In this document: in pieces, positions 34,856 through 43,611 of the stretch
Position numbering within the stretch: the first letter of the stretch is position 1
Layout: each line of letters begins with the position of its first letter
From: Mesorhizobium wenxiniae
GTDB lineage: Bacteria; Pseudomonadota; Alphaproteobacteria; Rhizobiales; Rhizobiaceae
Assembly (NCBI RefSeq): GCF_002284535.1
Contig: NZ_NPKH01000016.1
Location: forward strand, 124,001-188,000
DNA: 64,000 nt
Reading direction: 5' to 3'
Position numbers and translations under genes: made by a program
The notes under the pieces: generated by a model
Seen by the model: only the letters and a program-made list of their open reading frames with translations
Told to the model about the DNA's origin: nothing
Databases searched by the model: none

Positions 34856-35841
34856 ACCGACGCCTGCTTTTCGCCGTCACGTCGCCGTGAAACATAGTTG
34901 CGATAGCTGATGCACTCGACATCAGCCTTGGTGCAGACCTCGCCGGCAAACCGCTCCAGCGCATTCCAGTAGGCGCCGTCATTCATCAGCGTGAAATGGA
35001 AGCCGAGTTCCAGCGGAATGCGTTTGCCCGCATATTGCGTATCGAAGGCGGCGCGGAAAGCGTCATAGGTCCGGTTGGCGAATTCGGCCGCCATGCTCGG
35101 CCGCTCGAAACCGCCGGAATGCCTGACATAGAGATTGTAGTCCATCGCGATTACCCGCCTTGTGTCAGGACCTTCCGGGATCTGTGGTAGCGAAAAGCGT
35201 GTGATGCCGTCGCGGGTCGGTGGCCGGGCAGGGCCGCGCGACACACCGCTCGCGTCGAACAAATAGCCCGCCCTTGGCAGCGCCTCGTAGAGCGCGTTGT
35301 TTGTCGAGAGATAGGGCGCGCGAAAGCCGATCGCCTTGCGCGCGATTTCACGCCAACCGGCCGGTTCGGGCGCAATGCCGTTGATCGAGTAGGCGTTTTC
35401 GAGAATGCGCTTGAACGAACCGAACTCGCTCAGCCAGTCGGCCTTGCTCCAGTCCTTGCCGTCGAAATGGCCGCAAGCGTGGCTGCCGATGTCATGACCT
35501 TCCGAGACGGCGAGGTCTATCTGCTCGAGCCGGTCAGCGACTTCCTGTTTCGAGGCGGCGAAGCCGATATTGGATTTGCCTGATGTCTTGCCGGGCGCCG
35601 TGTATTCCTTGCGCGTCTCCGGCGAGAGCAAGAAGACGCAGGACACGAAATAGGTGAAATGGGCCCCGGTGCGTGCGGCCAGCGCGCGGCTACGCTTCCA
35701 TTGCGAAATATCGCGGGCGCTGTCGAACGAGATGATGACGGCCTGCTTCGGCTTTACCGGCGCTGGCGGGTCGGCGACAGCAGCGCCCGCCGCAGCAAGC
35801 GACGCGATCGAAAACGCAACAGCGCGGGACAAACGAGGCAT
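34846..35841 (-). CDS. Secreted polysaccharide deacetylase (NodB-domain) family protein
   Basis: 331 residues with an N-terminal signal peptide ending near AAVA-DP. A NodB-like barrel follows. IISFDSARD replaces the canonical TFDD motif 1, GSHACGHFDG supplies the HxxxH zinc ligands, and FRAPYLSTN is the RxPY motif. Members deacetylate peptidoglycan or other glycans in the periplasm. It is too long, and carries a signal peptide, to be the cytosolic NodB itself. The altered first motif may affect catalysis. It is a single gene, convergent with bacA. Confidence 0.85.
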   Translation of the reverse strand: MPRLSRAVAFSIASLAAAGAAVADPPAPVKPKQAVIISFDSARDISQWKRSRALAARTGAHFTYFVSCVFLLSPETRKEYTAPGKTSGKSNIGFAASKQEVADRLEQIDLAVSEGHDIGSHACGHFDGKDWSKADWLSEFGSFKRILENAYSINGIAPEPAGWREIARKAIGFRAPYLSTNNALYEALPRAGYLFDASGVSRGPARPPTRDGITRFSLPQIPEGPDTRRVIAMDYNLYVRHSGGFERPSMAAEFANRTYDAFRAAFDTQYAGKRIPLELGFHFTLMNDGAYWNALERFAGEVCTKADVECISYRNYVSRRRDGEKQASVGG

Positions 35842-36069
35842 CAGTGTCTGATCTGGATTTTGAGGGGGGTTCGCGCACCGGCTACCGGCGAAATGTGGCG
35901 TGGGTGCGGTCGCCCTTTTCAGTCATCCTTTACATCGCCGTCCGGCAATCAGCCGATTTTCCGGTCGAACCCCTTCCATGCCGGCAAAATTTCGCTAAAA
36001 CGCGGGCTACCGCATCGGCCTGAAGTGCAGAATTGATTTTCAGGAAGCACGATGCGCAAATTCAAAGTG

Positions 36070-36105
36070 TTAGAGCGTACTTTCCATGGACGCACGTCGC
36101 TCTAA
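36070..36105. repeat. Short palindromic element TTAGAGCG...CGCTCTAA
   Basis: Eight-base inverted arms TTAGAGCG and CGCTCTAA flank a 20-bp centre containing CCATGG. Elements with TAGAGCG ends are frequent between Mesorhizobium genes (from memory). It lies 32 bp upstream of the TPR gene start, within the 295-bp gap 35842-36136, which otherwise shows no gene. Confidence 0.55.
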
Positions 36106-36136
36106 ACCGCCCTGAGGCGGGCAGGATGGTTTTGAG

Positions 36137-36802
36137 ATGTCGAACGACAGTTTTATCCGCGAAGTCAACGAAGAGATGCGTCGCGATCAGGCGCATGCGC
36201 TGTGGGACCGTTTTGGCCCTGCCTTGCTTGCGCTCGCGGTGCTGGTCGTGGTCGGCACCGCCGCCTTCGTCGGCTATCGCTATTGGGACGAGACCCGCGC
36301 CAATCGCTCGGGCGACGCCTTCTCGCAGGCGCTGAAGCTCGCCAATGAAGGCAAGAGCGACGAAGCGCTGGCGGCCCTCGATGCGCTGGAGAAGGATGGC
36401 TACGGCGCCTATCCGCTGCTCGCCCGCATGCGGGCGGCAACCGTCAAGGCGGAAAAGGGCGACGTCGCCGCCGCCGTGAAGGACTTCGACGAGGTCGCCG
36501 CCGACACGGACATTCCATCAGGCCTTCGCGATATGGCGCGCCTCAGGGCAGCGCTGCTGCTCGTCGACCACGGTTCGTTCGCCGATGTATCGAGCCGCGT
36601 CGAGACGCTCACCGCCGACACCAATCCGCTGCGCCATACCGCGCGCGAGGCGCTCGGCCTTGCCGCCTGGAAGGAAGGCAAGGCGACGGACGCACTGAAA
36701 CTGTTCGACCAGATCGCCTCGGATGACAGCGCCCCGCGCAACGCACGCGAGCGGGCCACGTTGATGTCGGAACTGATCCGTGGGTCGGGCGGCGTGTCGT
36801 AA
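36137..36802 (+). CDS. YfgM-like membrane-anchored TPR protein
   Basis: 221 residues. The N-terminus NDSFIREVNEEMRRDQAHAL is cytoplasmic. One transmembrane helix spans about residues 27-48 (ALLALAVLVVVGTAAFVGYR), and a periplasmic domain with TPR-like helices follows. It resembles the YfgM/Tol-Pal-adjacent ancillary SecYEG chaperone family and is, as usual, immediately upstream of der, 31 bp apart. A role in envelope protein biogenesis is inferred from that family. Confidence 0.87.
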   Translation: MSNDSFIREVNEEMRRDQAHALWDRFGPALLALAVLVVVGTAAFVGYRYWDETRANRSGDAFSQALKLANEGKSDEALAALDALEKDGYGAYPLLARMRAATVKAEKGDVAAAVKDFDEVAADTDIPSGLRDMARLRAALLLVDHGSFADVSSRVETLTADTNPLRHTAREALGLAAWKEGKATDALKLFDQIASDDSAPRNARERATLMSELIRGSGGVS

Positions 36803-36833
36803 TGCATCGACATGCTGGCAGATGTAGGGCCGC

Positions 36834-38267
36834 ATGACGTTCAAAGTCGCCATCATCGGCCGGCCTAACGTCGGCAAATCAACCCTTTTCAATCGTCTGG
36901 TGGGAAGGAAGCTGGCGCTTGTCGACGACACGCCGGGCGTCACCCGCGACCGTCGCGTCCATGCCGCCAAGCTCTACGATCTGCATTTCGACGTCATCGA
37001 CACCGCCGGCTTCGAGGATGCTGCTGCTTCGACGCTGCCGGGCCGCATGCGCGCCCAGACCGAGATCGCCATCCGCGAAGCCGACCTGATCTTTTTCACC
37101 ATCGATGCCAAGTCCGGGCTGATGCCTGACGACAAGACCTTCGCCGAAATCGTGCGCAAGTCCGGCAAGCCGGTTGTCGTGGTCGCCAACAAGGCCGAGG
37201 CGCGCGGCGCCCAGGGCGGCATGCTGGAGGCCTGGGAACTCGGCCTTGGCGAGCCGATCCCGGTCTCGGCCGAACACGGCCAGGGCCTGCCCGATTTGCG
37301 CGATGCGGTGATATCAGCACTGGGCGAGGCGCGCGCCTTCGGCGAAGAAGAAGCGGATGCCGACGAGGAGGCCGCAGCCAGCGAGGTGCTGATCGGCGAG
37401 GACATCACCGATCCGGATGCCGAGCCGAGCTATGACGATACCAAACCGATGCGCATCGCCGTCGTCGGCCGTCCGAACGCCGGCAAATCGACGCTGATCA
37501 ATGCGCTGATCGGCGAGGAGCGGCTCCTGACCGGGCCGGAGGCTGGCATCACCCGCGATTCCATCTCCGTCGACTGGGACTGGCATGGCCGCCGTCTGAA
37601 ACTGTTCGACACCGCCGGCATGCGCCGCAAGGCCCGGATTCACGAAAAGCTGGAAGTCATGTCGGTGCAGGACGGCTTGCGCGCCATTCGCTTTGCCGAG
37701 ATCGTCATCATCGTGCTCGACGCCACCATTCCCTTCGAGAAGCAGGATCTCCAGATCGCCGACCTGATCATCCGCGAGGGCCGCGCGCCGGTGATCGCCT
37801 TCAACAAATGGGACATGATCGACCATCCCCAGGAACTCCTGGCGGAACTGCGCGAGAAGACCGAGCGGCTGTTGCCGCAGGCGCGCGGCATGCAGGCGGT
37901 GCCGGTCTCGGCCGAGACCGGGCGCGGCCTCGACAAGCTGATGGATGCCGTCATCAAGACGCACAGAGTGTGGAACAGCCGCGTCTCGACCGGCAAGCTC
38001 AACCGCTGGCTGGAAGGCATCCTGGCGCATCATCCGCCGCCTGCCGTCGCCGGTCGCCGGCTGAAGATCAAATATGTCACCCAGGCCAAGACGCGCCCGC
38101 CGGGCTTCGTCGTGTCCTGCTCGCGGCCGGACGCGATGCCGCAATCCTATGTTCGCTATCTCTCCAACAGCCTGCGCGAAGCCTTCGACATGCCCGGCGT
38201 GCCGATCCGCATCGCCTTGCGCACCTCGGAAAATCCGTTCGCCGGCAAGGCGAAGAAACGCCGCTGA
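36834..38267 (+). CDS. der: Ribosome-assembly GTPase Der (EngA)
   Basis: 477 residues. Two tandem GTPase domains are present: first P-loop GRPNVGKST at 8-16, DTAGFED and NKAE; second P-loop GRPNAGKST near 210, DTAGMRRKA and NKWDM. A C-terminal KH-like domain ends with FAGKAKKRR. Der acts in 50S ribosome maturation and is essential in most bacteria. It follows the YfgM-like gene as in many proteobacteria. The last 253 bp (38018-38270) recur in degraded form at 43367-43611. Confidence 0.97.
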   Translation: MTFKVAIIGRPNVGKSTLFNRLVGRKLALVDDTPGVTRDRRVHAAKLYDLHFDVIDTAGFEDAAASTLPGRMRAQTEIAIREADLIFFTIDAKSGLMPDDKTFAEIVRKSGKPVVVVANKAEARGAQGGMLEAWELGLGEPIPVSAEHGQGLPDLRDAVISALGEARAFGEEEADADEEAAASEVLIGEDITDPDAEPSYDDTKPMRIAVVGRPNAGKSTLINALIGEERLLTGPEAGITRDSISVDWDWHGRRLKLFDTAGMRRKARIHEKLEVMSVQDGLRAIRFAEIVIIVLDATIPFEKQDLQIADLIIREGRAPVIAFNKWDMIDHPQELLAELREKTERLLPQARGMQAVPVSAETGRGLDKLMDAVIKTHRVWNSRVSTGKLNRWLEGILAHHPPPAVAGRRLKIKYVTQAKTRPPGFVVSCSRPDAMPQSYVRYLSNSLREAFDMPGVPIRIALRTSENPFAGKAKKRR

Positions 38268-38333
38268 GCGCCGCGTCTTCTGGGCGTCCGCATTCAGGTC
38301 ACGCTCTTTTGGCCGCTCGCGAGAAGCGACGCG

Positions 38334-39089
38334 CTAATGGGCGGTGTAGGCTCCGTCCACCAGATGGTAGCTCCCGGTGATAAAGCTGGCTTGATCGGAC
38401 AACAGGAAGCACACAAGAGCCGCTACCTCTTCCGGTTTGCCGCGTCTGCCCATCGGCTGAAGGGCTGCCATGCGCCGCGTGGCTAATACCTCCACTTGCT
38501 CCGATAGAAGAGGCGTTTCGATCCAGCCGGGGCCGACGACATTGATCCGGATGCCCATCCTCGCATATTCGATCGCCGCAACCTTGGTCAGTCCAACGAC
38601 CCCGTGTTTCGCTGCCGTGTAAGCGGACGCAGTCGGCAAGCCGACGGAACCGAGAACGGAGGACATGTTCACGATGGCGCCTCCGCCTCGATCCAACATG
38701 GCGGCGATTTCGTACTTCATGCTGTAGAAAACGCCATTTAGATTGACGTTTATCAGCTTGTGCCAGTTGTCGAGCGGATAGTCTGCCGTTGCTTTTCGAA
38801 TGCCGTCGATACCTGCATTGTTTACGGCCATATCCAGTCCGCCGCATTTCTGGACAGTGAACTCGATCAGCTTTTCGACGGCTGCCGCATCCGTGACATC
38901 GACCGCAAAGTCGTAGGCCCTGCCTCCTTGCGCGTTTATTTCGGCGGCCATGCAGTGCGCGGCCTCGGCATCAAGATCGGCGACAACAACCTCGGCTCCT
39001 TCTTGCGCGAGTTGCCGTGAAACAGCCGCTCCTATTCCGGAGCCTGCGCCGGTCACAATCGCGACTTTCCCATGGAAGTCAGCCTTCAT
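38334..39089 (-). CDS. Short-chain dehydrogenase/reductase (glucose/3-oxoacyl type)
   Basis: 251 residues from ATG 39089. Cofactor motif TGAGSGIGAAVSRQL, the NNAGIDG motif, catalytic Ser-Tyr-Lys in SSVLGSVGLPTASAYTAAKHG, and the C-terminal FLLSDQASFITGSYHLVDGA typical of classical SDRs. Aspartate in VADLDAEAA favours NAD over NADP. It is the first gene after der, on the opposite strand, at the left end of the cassette bounded by the two der 3' ends. The substrate is unknown. Confidence 0.9.
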   Translation of the reverse strand: MKADFHGKVAIVTGAGSGIGAAVSRQLAQEGAEVVVADLDAEAAHCMAAEINAQGGRAYDFAVDVTDAAAVEKLIEFTVQKCGGLDMAVNNAGIDGIRKATADYPLDNWHKLINVNLNGVFYSMKYEIAAMLDRGGGAIVNMSSVLGSVGLPTASAYTAAKHGVVGLTKVAAIEYARMGIRINVVGPGWIETPLLSEQVEVLATRRMAALQPMGRRGKPEEVAALVCFLLSDQASFITGSYHLVDGAYTAH

Positions 39090-39278
39090 GGTCCCTGTCC
39101 TATGCCCATTGTGACATAACCGAACAGAGGCAGACGGTTAGCGCAAGAAGTTTCGCTCCAATTCGCTTGTCAATCCTGTGAATTCATTTTGCCACCGCAC
39201 AGCGAGACTTGGCCCGCAGGCCCTGGAATGGTAGAGACAAGGGTGGGGTAGATTGACCAGGTTTCCTAGCAGGTAAAA

Positions 39279-39875
39279 ATGGAAGAACACCACATTGCGC
39301 GCCGCGGGCTCGTGCTGGGTAGTCTGGCTCTGATGGTCTCCGGATGTACGTCGACATTACGACAGGTGACGGAGCCGATTTCATCCGCGTTCGGACCAAG
39401 AAGTGGCCTCAGTCCTCGTTACCGACGGCAGCATGTGCGGTACGACGGAAACGAGCCGGCTGGAACGATCGTCGTCGATACGTCGCAACGTTTTCTCTAT
39501 GCCGTCGAGGGCGACGGGTGGGCGACGCGCTACGGCGTCGGCGTCGGCGAGCAGGGACTTTCGTTCAAGGGTACAGCGACCGTCGCCCGCAAGGCGGACT
39601 GGCCGTCGTGGACACCCACCGCCAACATGATGAGGCGCAAGCCGCGCCTGGTGAAGTATGCAGGGGGGGTCCCTGGCGGACCAAACAACCCGCTTGGTGC
39701 GCGTGCCCTTTATCTCTATCGCAACGGGCGCGACACCCACTTCCGGATACATGGTACAAACGAGCCATGGACGATAGGCACAGCGGTATCGAACGGGTGC
39801 ATCCGTTTGCTCAATGACGACATCATTGACCTCTACGACCGTACTCCTTTGGGCACGACGGTGGTGGTTGTTTGA
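39279..39875 (+). CDS. L,D-transpeptidase (YkuD family) lipoprotein
   Basis: 198 residues. Hydrophobic leader with lipobox VSGC, lipidated cysteine at residue 23. The YkuD catalytic domain includes His158 in RIHGTNEPWTIG and Cys174 in SNGCIRLLNDD. Such enzymes make 3-3 peptidoglycan crosslinks or attach outer-membrane proteins to peptidoglycan through meso-diaminopimelate. In rhizobia this ErfK/YkuD form is multi-copy. It sits in the der-flanked cassette next to two small lipoprotein genes. Confidence 0.9.
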   Translation: MEEHHIARRGLVLGSLALMVSGCTSTLRQVTEPISSAFGPRSGLSPRYRRQHVRYDGNEPAGTIVVDTSQRFLYAVEGDGWATRYGVGVGEQGLSFKGTATVARKADWPSWTPTANMMRRKPRLVKYAGGVPGGPNNPLGARALYLYRNGRDTHFRIHGTNEPWTIGTAVSNGCIRLLNDDIIDLYDRTPLGTTVVVV

Positions 39876-40074
39876 TGGTGGGCGGGCATGATCTCCGTTG
39901 GATGGTGCGCTCTGCCGGCACGTCACCGCAAAGGTGCCGCCTGCAGCCGGGCGCCGACTGTGTCATTTCTGCACTAGGCGTTGGTGTAGATCGCAGCTAA
40001 CTTGGTGGGGCTGCATATCTTTTTATTTGTGGCGATTCTATTGGCTGTTCCGCCCCTGGGGAAAGGATTGCTTG

Positions 40075-40212
40075 ATGAACAGGATGTTGATTGTAATGGT
40101 TGCTACCCTCGCCGTTACCAGCCTGAGCGGCTGCGCGAACGGGATCGGTAAAGGAAAGGGGAAGGCTCCTCCGCCGGAACCCGTTGCCGTAGAAGAGCCC
40201 GTGATTAAATAA
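40075..40212 (+). CDS. Small lipoprotein (45 aa)
   Basis: 45 residues from ATG 40075, with GAAAGGA upstream. The signal MLIVMVATLAVTSLSGC ends in a lipobox with Cys20. The mature part is only about 26 residues, GKGKGKAPPPEPVAVEEP-like, basic then proline/glutamate-rich. Small lipoproteins of this form occur widely in rhizobia without assigned function. A perfect hairpin follows its stop by 20 bp. It lies between the L,D-transpeptidase and a second lipoprotein gene. Confidence 0.75.
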   Translation: MNRMLIVMVATLAVTSLSGCANGIGKGKGKAPPPEPVAVEEPVIK

Positions 40213-40232
40213 GCACCGGCTTTCGGAGATTT

Positions 40233-40258
40233 GGGGAAGGGCCGCCAGGCCCTTCCCC
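40233..40258 (+). terminator. Perfect 11-bp hairpin after the small lipoprotein gene
   Basis: GGGGAAGGGCC (40233-40243) and GGCCCTTCCCC (40248-40258) form an 11-bp stem with the four-base loop GCCA. Only a weak T content follows, so it could terminate or stabilise the short lipoprotein mRNA. Confidence 0.6.
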
Positions 40259-40354
40259 ATCGATATGCAGGGGCCAAGGCCGGATTCGCAGCCTGCCTGC
40301 GGCTGGCCGGCATAGGCTGGCACTAGGTCTGCGGTCCTCGGAGTTCTGGATGAG

Positions 40355-40939
40355 ATGACGCTTGTAAGTGGCCGTTCAACAATTGTGGCCCTGCTCGCGC
40401 TTGTCGCCGCGTCGTGTCAATCGCAGGACAACAAGCCCCAGCCGACTTTTGTGTCCAATGATCGGGCACTAAGAACCGCGGCGATGCCGGCGCGCGCGGC
40501 CCAACAGCATTTCATCGAGTTCCGCTCCCGGTACGCCCTTACCTACGGCCATTCCTACGTGATTTTTGGACGATTGAACCAGGCGGGACGGATGGTCAAC
40601 CCCGAAGTCGCGGGGCTCGCTCCGAAGTCCGATGATCCCAACGTCTATGTTCTCGGCCATGTGGCGCCCGTGCCAGCCTCGACCGGGTGGACGGACGGCG
40701 ACCTGGAAGATGCCTACCGGTCGGCAAGCTGGCGCGTTTTACTTACCGAAGCCGAATATAGGAAAGTCGTCGCGAGCATACGCAAACTGCAGGCTAGCTC
40801 TCCGCTTTGGCACGCCTCGCTCTACAACTGCAACGCATTCGTAGCGGACATTGCCAGATCCATGGGGTATAAGACCCCCGGTACCTGGCTGCGGCCGCAA
40901 CAATTCATAACCAAGCTTCGGGAGATGAACGGGGGTTGA
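40355..40939 (+). CDS. Lipoprotein with a permuted papain-like His/Cys arrangement
   Basis: 194 residues. Leader with lipobox AASC, Cys21. His66 in ALTYGHSYVIFGRL precedes Cys159 in SLYNCNAFVADIARSMGYKTP. A histidine first and a cysteine at a helix start second is the order seen in permuted NlpC/P60-type families such as YiiX, DUF4105 and LRAT. Those include amidases and acyltransferases acting on peptides or lipids. I did not recognise a named family. It sits in the der-flanked cassette near an L,D-transpeptidase, so cell-wall or lipid modification is a guess. Confidence 0.7.
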   Translation: MTLVSGRSTIVALLALVAASCQSQDNKPQPTFVSNDRALRTAAMPARAAQQHFIEFRSRYALTYGHSYVIFGRLNQAGRMVNPEVAGLAPKSDDPNVYVLGHVAPVPASTGWTDGDLEDAYRSASWRVLLTEAEYRKVVASIRKLQASSPLWHASLYNCNAFVADIARSMGYKTPGTWLRPQQFITKLREMNGG

Positions 40940-41094
40940 AATGCGATTGGCAAAACCCGCTTCCGCGCCTCATTCGCCCGGTTAAGTCCGAAAGGAACGC
41001 GCTCTGAATGTCTATCGGTCGACAACTCGGACGGTGACGTCGTTGCGACAGCTTGTCGTGGTCCCAGATCGAGAAAAGGCTCCGGTGACCTGAA

Positions 41095-41688
41095 GTGACC
41101 ATTGCTGTAGCCTCACTTGGCGAGATCATATGGGTGATCGGCATCGTTGCTTGGTACGTGATCCGGTATCCCTTCGAGCGCCGGGCAAGGCGCGTTCGAA
41201 TTATAGCTGGCGGCCGCTCAAGTTCCGACACTGTGGGGCTTGCATCGGCTCTCCTTGGCCTCGCGATCTTGCCTGGCTTCTATGTCGCCACCGGCATCCC
41301 CGCAGCGGCTGACCATCCGGCCAGCGCGTGGTCCGTGGCGCTCGGAACCATCATCTTCTGCTCCGCGCTGTGGATTTTTCGTCTATCCCACAAGGAACTT
41401 GGCCGTAACTGGTCGATTACGCTCGAGATTCGCGAACGGCATGAACTGGTCAGCGCCGGGCCATATGCCTTGGTCCGTCACCCGATGTACACCTCGTTCC
41501 TGCTTATGGGGCTCGGCCAGGCCTTTCTGCTGCCGAACTGGGTTGCGGGCATATCCGGTTTGATCGGTTTCGCAGTGCTTTTCCTGCTGAGAGTGGATAA
41601 GGAAGAGCGTATGATGCTGGAGAATTTCGGCTCGCAATACCGTGCCTATATGGAAAAGACCAAGCGAATAGTCCCTTATCTTTACTAG
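41095..41688 (+). CDS. Integral-membrane methyltransferase (ICMT/PEMT type)
   Basis: 197 residues from GTG 41095. It has about five hydrophobic segments. The C-terminal half has ELGRNWS, ELVSAGPYALVRHPMYTSFL and a final RVDKEERMML, the SAM-binding signature of isoprenylcysteine carboxyl-methyltransferase and phospholipid methyltransferases. The bacterial members methylate carboxyl groups or lipid head groups; the target here is unknown. It is the first gene of a compact three-gene unit, with the next ATG 10 bp after its stop. Confidence 0.85.
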   Translation: MTIAVASLGEIIWVIGIVAWYVIRYPFERRARRVRIIAGGRSSSDTVGLASALLGLAILPGFYVATGIPAAADHPASAWSVALGTIIFCSALWIFRLSHKELGRNWSITLEIRERHELVSAGPYALVRHPMYTSFLLMGLGQAFLLPNWVAGISGLIGFAVLFLLRVDKEERMMLENFGSQYRAYMEKTKRIVPYLY

Positions 41689-41698
41689 AGGTCTTTTG

Positions 41699-42478
41699 AT
41701 GCGAGGCCGAGCCCTCAAGCTTTCGGCGCCCCGGCGCCTTGTTGGCGATGTGATGAGGTTTTCGATCGGCGTGCCACGGATCGCGGTGCAGCGTCAGATG
41801 AACCTCGGCTCACTCGTAAGGGCTAGAATGGCGCAGCAGACCAGGCCCTCATGGACCGCGATCTTCCTGAAGGGATACGCGCTTCTCGCCCAAGAGGTGC
41901 CGGAGCTACGACGCGCCTATGTCAAGTTGCCCTGGCCGCAGCTTTACGAGTATCCGGCAAGCGTAGCCTCGATTGCCCATGAGCGCGAATATAATGGCGA
42001 GCCGGCCGTTCTGCTGAGCTGCATCAAGTGCCCGGAGCGCTACTCTATCACGCAACTTGAGGAATCCATCCACGCGGCTCGATCACGGCCGATCCTGGAG
42101 GTCCCGGAGTTCCGGCGTGCCTTGCGGATGGCAGGTGCGCCTGCGCCAGTCAGGTGGTTGCTTATGTGGCTAGGGTTGAACATCGGCCGGCAAAGGGCAA
42201 ATTACTTCGGTACCTTCCAACTGTCCGTCTATTCTGGTCTCGGTGCGGAATCACTCAACCCGCTGACACCATTGACCACGCTTCTAAACTACGGCCCGAT
42301 CGAAAAAGACGGATCGGTGAATGTCCGCATCCACTACGATCACCGGGTCATGGATGGAGCGAACGTCGCACGAGCACTGGAGAGATTCGAAAAGATTCTG
42401 AATGGCACTGTCGCCAATGAAGTGATGCTGCTCGGCCAAAATGTTGCCGCTCCTGCAAGACAGAGGAACGCAACATGA
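41699..42478 (+). CDS. Standalone 2-oxoacid dehydrogenase E2-type acyltransferase domain
   Basis: 259 residues from ATG 41699. The C-terminal HYDHRVMDGANVARAL carries the catalytic histidine (215) and aspartate (219) of the chloramphenicol-acetyltransferase/E2 fold. No lipoyl domain or peripheral-subunit-binding domain is present, so it is not a normal dehydrogenase E2 chain. It may transfer acyl groups from CoA, or from a carrier, to an unknown acceptor. It lies between the membrane methyltransferase gene and the SDR gene and overlaps the latter by 4 bp (ATGA). Confidence 0.82.
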   Translation: MRGRALKLSAPRRLVGDVMRFSIGVPRIAVQRQMNLGSLVRARMAQQTRPSWTAIFLKGYALLAQEVPELRRAYVKLPWPQLYEYPASVASIAHEREYNGEPAVLLSCIKCPERYSITQLEESIHAARSRPILEVPEFRRALRMAGAPAPVRWLLMWLGLNIGRQRANYFGTFQLSVYSGLGAESLNPLTPLTTLLNYGPIEKDGSVNVRIHYDHRVMDGANVARALERFEKILNGTVANEVMLLGQNVAAPARQRNAT

Positions 42479-43365
42479 TTTCGCACCGTGAATTCCGGCC
42501 AGCCGTCGTCGTGATTGGCGGCTCGGGTGGAATTGGCCGGGCAATTGCGAGCGTCGCTGCACGGGAGCGCGGTGCGGTTGTGCTGGTTGCCCGCTCGCCC
42601 GAGGGTTTGGCCGCCGCGGCGGCTGAGGTTCGGGAGGGGGGTGGCGAGGCATTCACGCTCGAGTTGGATCTCGTGGCAGGCGATGCGCCAACGCGTCTAG
42701 AGGACTTTCTGTCCGCACACGGCCTGGTCTGTGATGTCCTGGTCAACAGCGCCGGCTATGGCCTGCGGGGCGCGGCGACGGCGCTGCCTATTAATGGTCA
42801 ACTCGGCATCATCGATCTCAACATACATTCCCTCACAGAACTGACCCTCCATTTTCTGCCGGCAATGGTGGCGCGCCGACGGGGTGGGGTGCTCAATCTC
42901 AGTTCCGTCGCCGGGTTCATTCCCGGGCCATATATGGCTCTGTACTTCGCTAGCAAAGGTTTCGTGCGCTTCTTCTCAGAGGCGCTTCATCAGGAGTTGC
43001 GCCGAACCGGCGTGACGGTCACATGCGTGGCACCAGGTCCGGTGTCGACCGAGTTTCTCGCAAGGTCAGGCGCCTATCAGACGGTCCTCTTCAACATCTT
43101 GCCCAAGGTGGATCCGGAGTATGTGGCCGAACGTGCGTGGCGAGGGTTCAAATCCGGCCGTCGCCTCGTCGTACCGGGTATCTCGGCCAAGTTGGCTGCC
43201 CTTGCGGCGGCGCTCCTGCCTTCCGCAGCGATGCTGCCCCTAGTCGGCCGGCTGCAACGCGGCGGCAATGATCCATGTCCTTGCGGTTCAGGTATGAAGT
43301 TCAAGAAATGCTGCGGTGCCCGCCAGATCCAGCTACGCCGCGGCCCTCGGGGAATTATCCCCTGA
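42475..43365 (+). CDS. SDR oxidoreductase with C-terminal SEC-C zinc motif
   Basis: 296 residues. [15 protein letters not shown] binds the dinucleotide, NSAGYGLRG and [21 protein letters not shown] supply the SDR catalytic residues, and a hydrophobic stretch near 235-255 follows. Residues 266-281 are a SEC-C motif, [16 protein letters not shown], normally found at the C-terminus of SecA and other proteins as a zinc-binding tail. The fusion to an SDR is unusual. The stop at 43363 is one base before the der-derived repeat, so the 3' end touches the cassette border. Confidence 0.88.
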   Translation: MISHREFRPAVVVIGGSGGIGRAIASVAARERGAVVLVARSPEGLAAAAAEVREGGGEAFTLELDLVAGDAPTRLEDFLSAHGLVCDVLVNSAGYGLRGAATALPINGQLGIIDLNIHSLTELTLHFLPAMVARRRGGVLNLSSVAGFIPGPYMALYFASKGFVRFFSEALHQELRRTGVTVTCVAPGPVSTEFLARSGAYQTVLFNILPKVDPEYVAERAWRGFKSGRRLVVPGISAKLAALAAALLPSAAMLPLVGRLQRGGNDPCPCGSGMKFKKCCGARQIQLRRGPRGIIP

Positions 43366-43366
43366 C

Positions 43367-43611
43367 CATCCTGGCGCATCATCCGCCGCCCGCAGTGGCG
43401 GGGCGCCGGCTGAAGATCAAATATGTCACGCAGACTCGCCCGCCAGGCTTCGTCGTCTCCTGCTCACGGCCGCACGCGATGCCGCAATCTTATGTCCGCT
43501 ATCTCTCGAACAGCCTGCGCGAAGTCTTCGACATGCCAGGTGTGTCGATCCCATCGCCTTGCGCACCTCGGAAAATCCGTTCGCCGGCAAGCGAAAAAAC
43601 GCCGCTCAGCG
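43367..43611 (+). pseudogene. Degenerate duplicate of the der 3' end
   Basis: This 245-bp segment aligns with 38018-38270 of der. By eye there are about 20 substitutions, one in-frame six-base deletion and two single-base deletions that break the frame, and the der stop TGA has become TCA. It encodes [20 protein letters not shown] and FVVSCSRP, then shifts frame near MPGVSI. It has no start of its own. It bounds the 38.3-43.4 kb cassette on the right and is probably the displaced original der end. Confidence 0.92.

Noticed and set aside
34846..35841. Deacetylase considered as nodulation gene nodB
   Set aside because: It has a signal peptide and an extra ~100 residues, lacks nod neighbours and has an altered TFDD motif.
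39279..39875. SNGC instead of SHGC in the L,D-transpeptidase as a possible inactivating change
   Set aside because: From memory, SNGCIR is common in alphaproteobacterial YkuD proteins, and the catalytic cysteine, histidine and arginine are present.
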